A stretch of 64,000 bases of DNA from Lachnospiraceae bacterium (lineage in GTDB: Bacteria > Bacillota > Clostridia > Lachnospirales > Lachnospiraceae): positions 1-64,000 of the forward strand of contig CAJTCV010000006.1 in assembly GCA_910574805.1 (NCBI GenBank), given 5' to 3'. The first letter of the stretch is position 1. Every line of letters begins with the position of its first letter. Below the pieces are notes generated by a model. That model was not told where the DNA came from, made no database searches, and saw only the letters and a list, made by a program, of their open reading frames with translations. Positions 50,887 through 59,400 of the stretch are shown here, one piece after another. A program made the position numbers and the translations under genes.

Positions 50887-51688
50887 AGTTCTGGCATGGC
50901 TGGCAGTGCAGACAGCCGCAGATGAGCAGGCGCGGAAGCGCCTGTTTGTCGTAATTCTGACGCCGGTGCTGATTCTGCTGTTACTGATCGCTTTTATCAT
51001 CTATCTTCTGGTGAGTCCGCTGACGCTGTTTATGGGGTGGATGTTTGGCGACAGTGAGATTGCAGCAATTGAAGCTTTTCAGAAGGAGTATGGTTATAAT
51101 CAGAACCTTGGGATTTTTGATCAGGATTATGTAAATGGAAGTGCTCAGTCTTATGAAGATGTGACACTTGCAGACGGCGGCATGGAAGTGATGTATTATA
51201 ATCAGCTGGATGAACGATGGGCGGATATTATGTACGGGAACTCCAGCACCATCGGTCAGGCGGGGTGCGGCCCTACATCCATGGCGATCGTAATATCTAC
51301 TCTGACCGGGAAGCCCCATGACCCGGTGGAGTTGGCCCGATGGTCTGCGGCAAACGGACACCGCTGCGAGGGCAATGGCTCCTATCACAGCCTGATTCCG
51401 GCAGCGGCGGCTGCCTACGGGCTGAACTGTGACAGGAATCTGGATGCCCAGGGGATTGTGGATGCTCTCTCTTCCGGAAAGCTGGTGGTAGTGATTATGA
51501 GCAAAGGCCACTTCACCAGGGGCGGGCATTTCATTGTCCTGCGGGGCGTGACCGGCGAGGGGAAGATTCTGGTGGCAGATCCGGCAAGCTATGGCAGGAG
51601 CGAACAGGAATGGGATTTATCCATTATTATGGACGAATCCAACAAGGCGGCAGGTTCCGGCGGCCCGTACTGGGCAATCGGAAGATAA
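50861..51688 (+). CDS. Membrane-anchored C39-fold peptidase-like protein
   Basis: A 275-aa protein with an N-terminal membrane anchor (about residues 28-58) and a papain-like C39 domain: Gln-Ala-Gly-Cys-Gly-Pro-Thr-Ser with the catalytic Cys near residue 137, Gly-Gly-His-Phe-Ile-Val-Leu-Arg with the His near 226 and Val-Ala-Asp-Pro with the Asp near 242. In ICEs this position usually holds a wall-acting hydrolase, so it may open the wall for the channel or process a pilin. No lysozyme domain is fused. ATG 50861 follows AAAAGGAGG. Confidence 0.8.
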   Translation: MTISPVMIKVLAWLAVQTAADEQARKRLFVVILTPVLILLLLIAFIIYLLVSPLTLFMGWMFGDSEIAAIEAFQKEYGYNQNLGIFDQDYVNGSAQSYEDVTLADGGMEVMYYNQLDERWADIMYGNSSTIGQAGCGPTSMAIVISTLTGKPHDPVELARWSAANGHRCEGNGSYHSLIPAAAAAYGLNCDRNLDAQGIVDALSSGKLVVVIMSKGHFTRGGHFIVLRGVTGEGKILVADPASYGRSEQEWDLSIIMDESNKAAGSGGPYWAIGR

Positions 51689-51705
51689 CGAGGAGGAAGA
51701 AGAAT

Positions 51706-52719
51706 ATGATTTTATACTTATCATCCACCCAGCATACCAATCTGCTGGACTTTACTGGATTCTATGAACCGGACAGCGAGATGCCAGTCAAGAAAATGGT
51801 GGGGAATTTCGTGTTGAAACAGTTTGTGGTCTACGATATGCGCAGTTTTGCCCACTTTACGGATGTGGTGCTTGACCGTCCCGCTTTCGGGGACACGGAC
51901 GAAGAATTTGCAGAGGCTGTTGAGGAATTTCTCACCATGTACTCCGCAAGGGTGACGGTGATCTGTGAGGGACTTACACAGGCAGATCTGCTGTTTCAGG
52001 CATTGCTTGACAGCGGCGTGGGAAATATCGTGTGTGATACGGAGATTGGGGAAATTCAGCAGGAAATCAGGGAATGTCTGAGTGATCAGGGTATGACACG
52101 GTATGCGGCAAAAGAAAGGCAGGCCAGAACGGGAGGGCAGGAGCATTACCGTTTTGACTGTAAGAATGTGGCGGTGGCTGTGGTTGGCTCCCAGTCCAGG
52201 ATCGGAACCACCACCGCAGCCGTGGGACTGAGTGCATGGCTGGCCCGTGTGGGTGCGTCCGTGTGTTATGTGGAGACTCATTCAGACGGCCATCTGGCAG
52301 CTCTGGCCCGTGGGTATGAGATGGAAGCGGAAGAGGACGGCTGGCAGTTTGAGGGGGTGCATTATCGGAGTATGGAGCCGAAGGAAGACGTGAACTTTGT
52401 GGTGTATGACCTGGGGAACGAACTTGCAGAGAAGCGGGAACTGCTGGAAAGTGCGGATATCAAACTGCTGATATGCGGTACGAAACCCTATGAGCTGGGC
52501 TTCACCGTCCGTCTGCAGGCATCCCTTGCGGGAATCCGTGCATATCTGCTTTGCCCCTTTGTGGCAGAGGGAATGAAGGATGAACTGGCGGATGCCCTGC
52601 AGAACGATTACCATAAGGTAATGTTTTTAGAGTATCAGCCGGAACTGACGGACAGTGACGGTAATGGGAAACAGTATAAAAATGTGATCGCAAAATATAT
52701 CGCAGGATGTATGGATTGA
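51706..52719 (+). CDS. Second CpaE-like protein with altered P-loop
   Basis: A 337-aa protein. Residues 1-140 resemble a receiver-like or atypical N-terminal domain as in CpaE/TadZ, and the second half is a MinD/ParA fold starting Val-Ala-Val-Val-Gly-Ser-Gln-Ser-Arg-Ile-Gly-Thr-Thr-Thr. The usual Gly-Lys-Thr is Gly-Thr-Thr, so the Walker A lysine is missing and ATP hydrolysis is doubtful. It may act as a positioning partner of the active paralogue at 38,454. ATG 51706 follows GAGGAGGAAG. Confidence 0.72.
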   Translation: MILYLSSTQHTNLLDFTGFYEPDSEMPVKKMVGNFVLKQFVVYDMRSFAHFTDVVLDRPAFGDTDEEFAEAVEEFLTMYSARVTVICEGLTQADLLFQALLDSGVGNIVCDTEIGEIQQEIRECLSDQGMTRYAAKERQARTGGQEHYRFDCKNVAVAVVGSQSRIGTTTAAVGLSAWLARVGASVCYVETHSDGHLAALARGYEMEAEEDGWQFEGVHYRSMEPKEDVNFVVYDLGNELAEKRELLESADIKLLICGTKPYELGFTVRLQASLAGIRAYLLCPFVAEGMKDELADALQNDYHKVMFLEYQPELTDSDGNGKQYKNVIAKYIAGCMD

Positions 52720-52789
52720 TCGAAGGGGGCCGTGCAGAAGTCAAAAGGCGTCGGCACGGTCTCTTTGCCACAGGGAGGAATTTGAAATA

Positions 52790-53302
52790 ATGACAAAACA
52801 GGCTGAATTGAAAAAACAGGCATATGCAGGTACACTGAAAAGCCGTGCGTTATCTGTGCTCATTTATCTGATTGACCGTTCCAATAAAGATTTGACCTGC
52901 TTTCCGGCGATTTCGACGATAGCAGAACAACTGCATATCTCGGAATCTACGGTAAAACGTGCTTTGCGGGAACTGGTGGATGAGGGGTATATAAAAAAGG
53001 ATGCGAGGTTTCGGGAGAAGAGCAAAGGGCAGACCAGTAATCTGTATACGCTCATTTTGCTTGAAAATCAGGGAAAGACCGAAAATATTTGTCCTGAAAC
53101 ACTGGAAAAATGTGAAACATCCTCAGAAATATCGGGAAAAACTGTGTCAGTAACAGGGAATTTTCAGGCAGAATATATCAATTTTGACGTAATAAAAAAT
53201 GGGAAAGAAACGGAAAAAACAGGGGACAACAATACGGATATTTTGATATCTGTGACCGGGGGCGGGGGTCAGTCTGATATCCCCATGAACAATTCATCTT
53301 AA
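52790..53302 (+). CDS. Helix-turn-helix (HTH_36-like) replication or regulator protein
   Basis: A 170-aa protein. Residues 15-75 form a winged helix-turn-helix (Phe-Pro-Ala-Ile-Ser-Thr-Ile-Ala-Glu-Gln-Leu, then Ser-Glu-Ser-Thr-Val-Lys-Arg-Ala-Leu-Arg-Glu-Leu), then a wing, and the rest is disordered and polar. Such HTH_36 proteins are common on ICEs and plasmids as replication-initiator-like or regulatory proteins. ATG 52790 follows GGAGGAATTTG. It is the last recognisable ICE gene on this strand. A CCGTGC/GCACGG stem lies in the gap upstream. Confidence 0.75.
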   Translation: MTKQAELKKQAYAGTLKSRALSVLIYLIDRSNKDLTCFPAISTIAEQLHISESTVKRALRELVDEGYIKKDARFREKSKGQTSNLYTLILLENQGKTENICPETLEKCETSSEISGKTVSVTGNFQAEYINFDVIKNGKETEKTGDNNTDILISVTGGGGQSDIPMNNSS

Positions 53303-53393
53303 CGGGTAAGAAAAGCGTGAAAGCAGTATATAAGGCCTGGCTGTTACGGATGCAGTTCCCTGACTGACATTGGGGAGGGATGTACTCCTTTTC

Positions 53394-53843
53394 TTATTTC
53401 GGACCTGCTGAACAGGCAAAATTGCCGGAGTAGATTTTTCTGTTGAAGGCGGTCAGGACTTTTGGCGCATATGTTCTGCTGGAATTTAACACGGTATTGT
53501 CGACCAAAATGATATTATTGTTTTGAATAATCTTAATTTTGTTCAAAGATACAACGCAGCTTTGATTGCATTTGATAAACCCAAAGGGAGAGAGTATTTT
53601 CAATTCCTGATTGAGGGTCCCATATTTTTTATATACTTCGTGCGTTGTATGAATGGTTATGTTGTGCTGTTCGATTTCAAGATAGCAGATATCTCGAATC
53701 GGTATTCTGGCAATATGGGATTTGGCTCTGCAGATATAGAGCTGCCTGTCATCTATGTACTGCTGCATTGCTTCCCGTAAAGCCGATTCGCCATAAGCGG
53801 CAATAAAGGTGTGGATATAAGATTGCAGATTCTCGGTTTTCAT
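53394..53843 (-). CDS. LytTR-domain transcription regulator
   Basis: A 149-aa protein. A short helical N-terminal part is followed by a LytTR DNA-binding domain (residues about 38-135): Ile-Pro-Ile-Arg-Asp-Ile-Cys-Tyr-Leu-Glu-Ile-Glu, then Ile-His-Thr-Thr and Phe-Ile-Lys-Cys-Asn-Gln-Ser. No receiver or membrane domain is present. In Lachnospiraceae such stand-alone LytTR genes often start exopolysaccharide loci, which fits the glycosyltransferases to the right. It is convergent with the ICE end. ATG 53,843 follows AGGAAAAATC. Confidence 0.82.
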   Translation of the reverse strand: MKTENLQSYIHTFIAAYGESALREAMQQYIDDRQLYICRAKSHIARIPIRDICYLEIEQHNITIHTTHEVYKKYGTLNQELKILSPFGFIKCNQSCVVSLNKIKIIQNNNIILVDNTVLNSSRTYAPKVLTAFNRKIYSGNFACSAGPK

Positions 53844-54114
53844 TGATTTTTCCTGTTTTTCGTCTGATGAAATGGTTAATACCTGTATGTTATTTCTATG
53901 TGCTTATATAATATAAACGATTATGACGACGAAGTTTGACAAAAAAATGCACTTTTTTTAGAAAAAAATTCAAATATGATGTTTTGAGTACCGGATGTGA
54001 TGTGAGATGTTTGTCAGAAAGATGGGATGTTGGTATAATGAATTTTAAGAGAAATGCTGCGTATACATGGACTCTGTAATCTGAAATCGAAATAAGTCTC
54101 TTTTTGGGAAATGC

Positions 54115-54317
54115 TTTTTTATAATTTGTTCCATCTTTACATAAAGAACGGCAGTAGCGGGCACATTCAGATTTACAGGTACCTGCAATTACGTTTTGCA
54201 AAGGAATACCAGGCATTTTCAGAATTCATTCCAATCAGCCCGCAACAGATGCTCAAAGTAATAATTCCAGAGTCAGACATTTTGTGGTATCCATATTTTC
54301 CACATTTTGATTTGTGA
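54115..54317 (-). pseudogene. Decayed DDE transposase fragment
   Basis: The minus frame reads Met-Ser-Asp-Ser-Gly-Ile-Ile-Thr-Leu-Ser-Ile-Cys, then Gly-Met-Asn-Ser-Glu-Asn-Ala-Trp-Tyr-Ser-Phe-Ala-Lys-Arg-Asn-Cys-Arg-Tyr-Leu and a stop at 54,173-54,175. This is the Ser-Asp-Ser-Glu start of the DDE domain in IS982-like or IS4-like transposases, from memory. Further stops follow at once and no C-terminal half is found. It is a dead relic. Confidence 0.5.
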
Positions 54318-54439
54318 AATGGAAGCAGTCTTGAAGCTTCGGCACAATATGTCTCCTTTCATAGTCGTGGTGGTGCATAACTATAGAACAGCACATTTTG
54401 ACGAAGTTTTTATTTCTACTGGCAAAGCAGGTTAAATTA

Positions 54440-54448
54440 TGGTAGAAT
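54440..54448 (+). promoter_or_regulatory. Extended -10 element next to the left inverted repeat
   Basis: TGGTAGAAT, with only a poor -35 (TGGCAA at 54,420), ends five bases before the 25-bp repeat and points into the segment holding the glycosyltransferases. It would transcribe whichever end of the segment is adjacent. Confidence 0.4.
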
Positions 54449-54453
54449 TTGAT

Positions 54454-54478
54454 TGATAATTTGAAGTTATCTATCGAA
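54454..54478 (+). repeat. 25-bp inverted repeat, left copy
   Basis: This is the exact reverse complement of 60,649-60,673 over all 25 bases (begins TGATAATTTGAAG, ends CTATCGAA), with no further identity outside. The two copies enclose the glycosyltransferases, the nuclease-STAND gene and the dead IS630, and a tyrosine recombinase lies 93 bases beyond the right copy. It is a candidate crossover site for inversion, or a mobile-element end. Confidence 0.85.
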
Positions 54479-54547
54479 AATCAAAATTGGGATTATCCGT
54501 GAGTTCACTAAGCAATTTCAAATTACTTGCAGATGGGAAGTGAAAAA

Positions 54548-55438
54548 ATGGATCGAAAGAATTCACCATTAGTGAGTGTTATAATTCCAACTGCACATCG
54601 TAGTTCATTTATTATTTTGCGTGCTATATTTAGCGTACTCGGTCAAAACTATCCAGTATTTGAAGTGATTCTGGTCGATGACAATACGGAGTTAAGCCTA
54701 AGTTCAGAAATCAAAGCAGCTCTTAAAAATATACCGCAAGTAAAGTATATAAAGAACATCGGTAGCCATGGAGCTTGTGCAGCACGGAATGTTGGAATTT
54801 CCTGTGCAAAAGGAGAACTGATTGCTTTTTTGGATGATGATGACGAATGGTTACCTGACAAGATAGAGCGTCAAGTAAAAGCCTTTACACAAGATGTTGT
54901 TTTGGTGTATTGCAACGGTTGGCGGGTGGATGACCGTTACAATCCTCCACTTATAATGCCGTATCGACAAAAAAAAGACTTTTTTTTATCCGTTTCCTAT
55001 GAATCTCTTTTGGAAAAGAACCATATAGGAACAACAACTCAACTTCTTGTGCGGAAAAGTGCACTGGAGCAAATTGATGGATTTGACACTCGATTTCTTG
55101 CTCGCCAAGATTATGATTTGTGTCTGCGTTTGGCTAAATTAGGGCGAACGGTAGGCATAGATGAATTTCTATTTCGTCACTATTTACACAACGGGGAACA
55201 GATATCCAAATCGAGCAAGGCATCTCTAAATGGATATTTGCTGATTTTGGAAAAATACCAAAAAGATCTTCAAAGCAATACAGATAGCCTATGCAGTCTT
55301 TTTTTCAAAATTGCGCGCATGCATCGATTACAGTGTCATGTGTTGAAGTCCGTTTATTACTATTTACGTGCCGTTTTTCTCGTCCCTTCTAGATGGCGGG
55401 AGGGACTTGATGAATTGAATAATCAAAAACCAGTATAA
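54548..55438 (+). CDS. Family 2 glycosyltransferase
   Basis: A 296-aa GT-A fold glycosyltransferase: Val-Ser-Val-Ile-Ile-Pro-Thr start, Ile-Leu-Val-Asp-Asp-Asn near residue 45 and a metal-binding Phe-Leu-Asp-Asp-Asp-Asp-Glu-Trp near residue 98. The last 60 residues lack a membrane helix. It probably transfers a sugar in polysaccharide or surface glycan synthesis at the inner membrane face. The gene is AT-rich relative to the ICE. ATG 54548 follows GGGAAGTGAAA. It lies 70 bases right of the inverted repeat and is followed by a second GT2. Confidence 0.88.
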   Translation: MDRKNSPLVSVIIPTAHRSSFIILRAIFSVLGQNYPVFEVILVDDNTELSLSSEIKAALKNIPQVKYIKNIGSHGACAARNVGISCAKGELIAFLDDDDEWLPDKIERQVKAFTQDVVLVYCNGWRVDDRYNPPLIMPYRQKKDFFLSVSYESLLEKNHIGTTTQLLVRKSALEQIDGFDTRFLARQDYDLCLRLAKLGRTVGIDEFLFRHYLHNGEQISKSSKASLNGYLLILEKYQKDLQSNTDSLCSLFFKIARMHRLQCHVLKSVYYYLRAVFLVPSRWREGLDELNNQKPV

Positions 55439-55455
55439 AGATTGGAGGTATACAA

Positions 55456-56442
55456 ATGAAATACCCACGTGTTAGTATCATTATCCCATTGAAAGACACT
55501 CTTCCCTATTTTAAGAAATGTTGCGACTCTTTAATGGCTCAAACCTGTAGTGATATTGAAATCATTGTTGTGGACGATGCCTCATCGCAAGACATTTCTG
55601 GATTTTTAAACAGTTATGGATATACGCAAAAGTTGATCTATTTGCGCAATGAAGTCAGCCTGGGGCCTGGTGCTTGCCGAAATCAGGGGTTAGACATTGC
55701 GCAAGGACAATATATTTCTTTCTGCGACAGCGATGATTGGGTTGACTTGAATTATTATGAGCATGTTTGTAACCATTTAGATAAAACGACTGCTGATCTT
55801 GTCATGGTATCAATGAAAAGGGAGTTTCCATTTAGAAATATAGATGACGAAACCTATATGTGTCGCTACAGTCAACACTATACCCTGGATCCCGAAATAG
55901 CTATTCATGCTATGTGCGGTGATTATGATGATGTTGGAATCAAAGTAGCATCGGCCTGTATGAATAAAATCTATCGCCATGATTTTCTGCAAAAGATTAA
56001 CGCACGGTTTGAGGAAGGTGTATACTTTCAAGGAACTATGTTTTCCATCTTTACTTTTTTGCGTGCGTCAAAAATCAACTGTATTCCGGATATTACATAT
56101 CACCATTTTCGAAGGAAAGGCTCCATTATTCAGTCGTTTAATGTTAAGCATATACAAGATTTTGGTAACTGTTGTCGCACGCTTCGAAAATATTTTGTGG
56201 ACATGGGTCGGTTTGAAACTTATAAAGATAGTTACTATCGGAAGTGCATTTTCTTATTTGACTTGGTCATCCAAGAAATATTTGAATACGTGCCCAACGA
56301 GGACCTCAAAAAGAAGTATATCCAGCAAATGCTAGAGCAATGCTTTGATGTTGTATCAGCGGAAGAATGGTTAGCTTTTTTGGATGCAGAAACAATCCGT
56401 CGGCATTTGCAACCAGATATTCACGACACATCGTTATATTAA
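55456..56442 (+). CDS. Family 2 glycosyltransferase
   Basis: A 328-aa GT2 enzyme with Val-Ser-Ile-Ile-Ile-Pro-Leu-Lys at the start, Ile-Val-Val-Asp-Asp-Ala near residue 38 and Ser-Phe-Cys-Asp-Ser-Asp-Asp-Trp near residue 92 (the DxD-type metal site). It starts 17 bases after the first GT2 with GGAGGTATAC, so the pair forms an operon. No flippase, polymerase or other glycan gene is in the segment, so the enzymes probably modify a glycan made elsewhere. Confidence 0.88.
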   Translation: MKYPRVSIIIPLKDTLPYFKKCCDSLMAQTCSDIEIIVVDDASSQDISGFLNSYGYTQKLIYLRNEVSLGPGACRNQGLDIAQGQYISFCDSDDWVDLNYYEHVCNHLDKTTADLVMVSMKREFPFRNIDDETYMCRYSQHYTLDPEIAIHAMCGDYDDVGIKVASACMNKIYRHDFLQKINARFEEGVYFQGTMFSIFTFLRASKINCIPDITYHHFRRKGSIIQSFNVKHIQDFGNCCRTLRKYFVDMGRFETYKDSYYRKCIFLFDLVIQEIFEYVPNEDLKKKYIQQMLEQCFDVVSAEEWLAFLDAETIRRHLQPDIHDTSLY

Positions 56443-56456
56443 AGAGTAATTTGCCT

Positions 56457-59400
56457 CTACCAAGTGATTCTAAGGTCGAGATAGTATGTGTCCAGCATAA
56501 ATGAGGTGCCTCGCCAATATTGGATCACAATTTTCTCCACCGGTGTTGTCTCTAGGACGGAGATGTTATGTTTTGGAATTTGAGCATATGATTCTACCGA
56601 AGCAAAAACCTCTTGCGCTTGCCGCAGTGACTGGATTGCTTGCTGAGGCTCATTATTTCGCAACTTGTATAGTGCTAACGTCTCATGATAGAAACCTGTT
56701 GCGCGTTGAGCTAGGTTTCGTATCATAAATATTTCAGAAAACAAATAGCGACTGCCTGCTTCAATATCTCCCATCCAATAATAATAGGTCGCCATGGCGA
56801 AATTCCGTTTTCGATAGTTATTATGTTGTTGTAATTTCATTTCTTCATGTATTTGGGTTAGTGGTCCTATAAGAGCCCAATGATTTTCAAGCACTATGTC
56901 ATAATATAAACGAGAGAATTCTCCAAATAAAAACATTTTATGATTTCCATTATAGTGTTCTTTAAAATATTGTATACCTTCTTTAAGCTCATGACAACTT
57001 TCCAGCGTATTGACTGTAATTCTCGTCAATGCGAACCGTATTTTTGTATTGTAATACCGATCGGTAAATCTGTACTTTATGCTATCTGGCATTTCCTGAC
57101 CATATAGATAGGTCACGGTTACCTGACCTAATTCTGACTCCGCAAAGCTTTTGATTGCCATAAAATCGTGAAATTTTAATTGGGTATCAATAGCTCCTTC
57201 GAAAAAACCATATTTCTGCATTTTTTTTAATGTTGAAATTCCCGCTTGAACATCATCTAATACCTTATAATACCGAAAATTTTCAAAATCACTATTCGCT
57301 ATTTCCCACTGTGCTCGCAGGCAAAGCCGGAGCAATTGTTCATTCACACTTTCTTTACATCGGATAATAATCTGTTTAAAATGCTCTTGCGGATTCTCCA
57401 CGTTGCTTTGCATGTGAGCAGCATAAGAATAAGAAAAGTACATCTCTAAAAACAGTGTGCGATTCATTATCCTGCCCTCCAATTCATGTCGTGATGCCTC
57501 ATTTTCAAACTGTGTTTTTCCAATATATATAACAGAATTATATTGTTTCGTATTAGACAGTACAATAATTTCTTGTGCTGCTTGACACAATTTCATTGGG
57601 GAGTGCTCGTTTTCTAGAACTGATCGCAGACGGTCTTCCTTTGAGATAAATGTGTTATCCTGCTGTGTGCGGATGTTAAAAAAATTACGGTAACACTCGC
57701 GAATATTTTCATTGCGTGGAGTTAAGCGATTATATAAGTCATACCGCACCAGATTGTTTTCAAGCAAAGCGCTCAGTCCTAACGTAGGAGTCCCCGACAT
57801 CTGAACCGGGATATAAGAATAAAAAATAGTATCACATAGGGCATGGCATTCTGGATATTGTTTGAATAAATTGATAAACTTTGCCCTTGTGTCTTTCCTC
57901 AAAACATCACTATACTGAAATATCCGCATTGCGGCTAATAATTGCTCCATCGTTTCGATTACGTTCGATTCTGATGAAACATATTGTGCAAATGCGAATA
58001 GCTCGACTGCAGTCAGATTACCTGACTGCAGAATGTTTTTTGTAGTTTCCTTTATCTGTAAGGATCCCCCCATCACAGAGAGGATGTCTTCGACAGAGAG
58101 ATGGAAATGATAGATTTCTATATCACAATGAAAAACAAAATCTGTCCAACGCTCCTGCCAAAGGGTGCTCTCGTCCACAGTTATCACCATGTAAATGGGA
58201 ATTTTTCGGTTTTGGAGTTCAACCAATAGTTTTTGGAAGAAAAGGAACAATGAATCAGACAGATTATGCACATTGTCCAGATAGACAATGCGCGCATTTA
58301 TTCTCATGTTATGAGGTAAGAAATCTTCTGGAGTACATTCCTGTATCAAAAAATCAATCAACGCATTATAGTTATGTCGCAACTGAATTAGTTTATGGAC
58401 CTGCTCTATCATATGCTCGTTTTCCAAATGATCTAAGTAGTTTGCATCAATTTCATCAGGAAATAAATAAGGAAACAACAAAAAAAGGATGAAATCAACG
58501 AGCAACAAACAGTTGTCCGTATCTGAAAAAGAAAACGAACGATAAAATAAATATTCATTAGCCAGCACTGGATCAGACACTAGTTGTTCCAGCATTTCAG
58601 TTTTACCACTACCACTTACCGCTGAAATTGCGCAATACACACTGTGATTCTTCTTTAAAAATAGTTTTAAAGCCTTTCGGATATTCCCCATAATTTCTTT
58701 TTGACTTGGTAATTCGTAGTGTATACTGAGCTGAGGAGAAAAGTGGATACAGTTGGCTGGAAATACCTCAACATCGTCCAATAAAAAGAAAAAGGAATTC
58801 TCATCTGGTAATTTTGAGGTAAGAACAATTTCAAATTTAATCGGATTATCGCCAGGGTGCAGTTCAAAAGTATGCTTCCCTCTTAATGAGATGCCTCGGC
58901 AACGTCTGTTTTTCCGTAAAGTTACAGTTCTATCATTATCGCAATATACAGAAAAATGACCGACATAGCATTCATTGCTGTACAAAATCTTGCAAGGCTC
59001 CACAAAAGCCACAGAATCCGAGCTTCGTTGGTAAAAATCTATTTCTTGCGTAAGATACATATTCTCAGATTGTTCCAACACTTCGCCTAGATCCAAAGGG
59101 GAAAAAAAGTTTTGATAAATGGATGGATTTTTACACAGCCAATTTTCTAAAATAGGCTTAGTACAAAATAAAATCTCATTGCAAGATGTTGATTTTGTGA
59201 GCGCATTTCGTATATCAATGATCGTTTTGGCACGAATTGCAATATTTGTTACAAAAATAACCTTTTTTACATTTCCAGCCAATATAGCACTAACAATTGT
59301 AGCATCTAACCGATATCTTGTAACAAGAGTTTGTTCCGTGGAATATTTTGCTTCCATCCACCACTGAACCCGCTCTCTTTCATTCGACTGGTACCCAAAC

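Larger units (their letters stand above)
53844..54547. other. Gene-free stretch with transposase debris and repeat
   Basis: No intact gene was found. It contains the upstream region of the LytTR gene, a decayed transposase (54,115-54,317), an extended -10 element TGGTAGAAT (54,440-54,448) directed right, and the left copy of a 25-bp inverted repeat (54,454-54,478). Confidence 0.6.

Noticed and set aside
58250-58492. 80-codon plus-strand frame over the STAND gene
   Set aside because: Antisense shadow within the NTPase domain.
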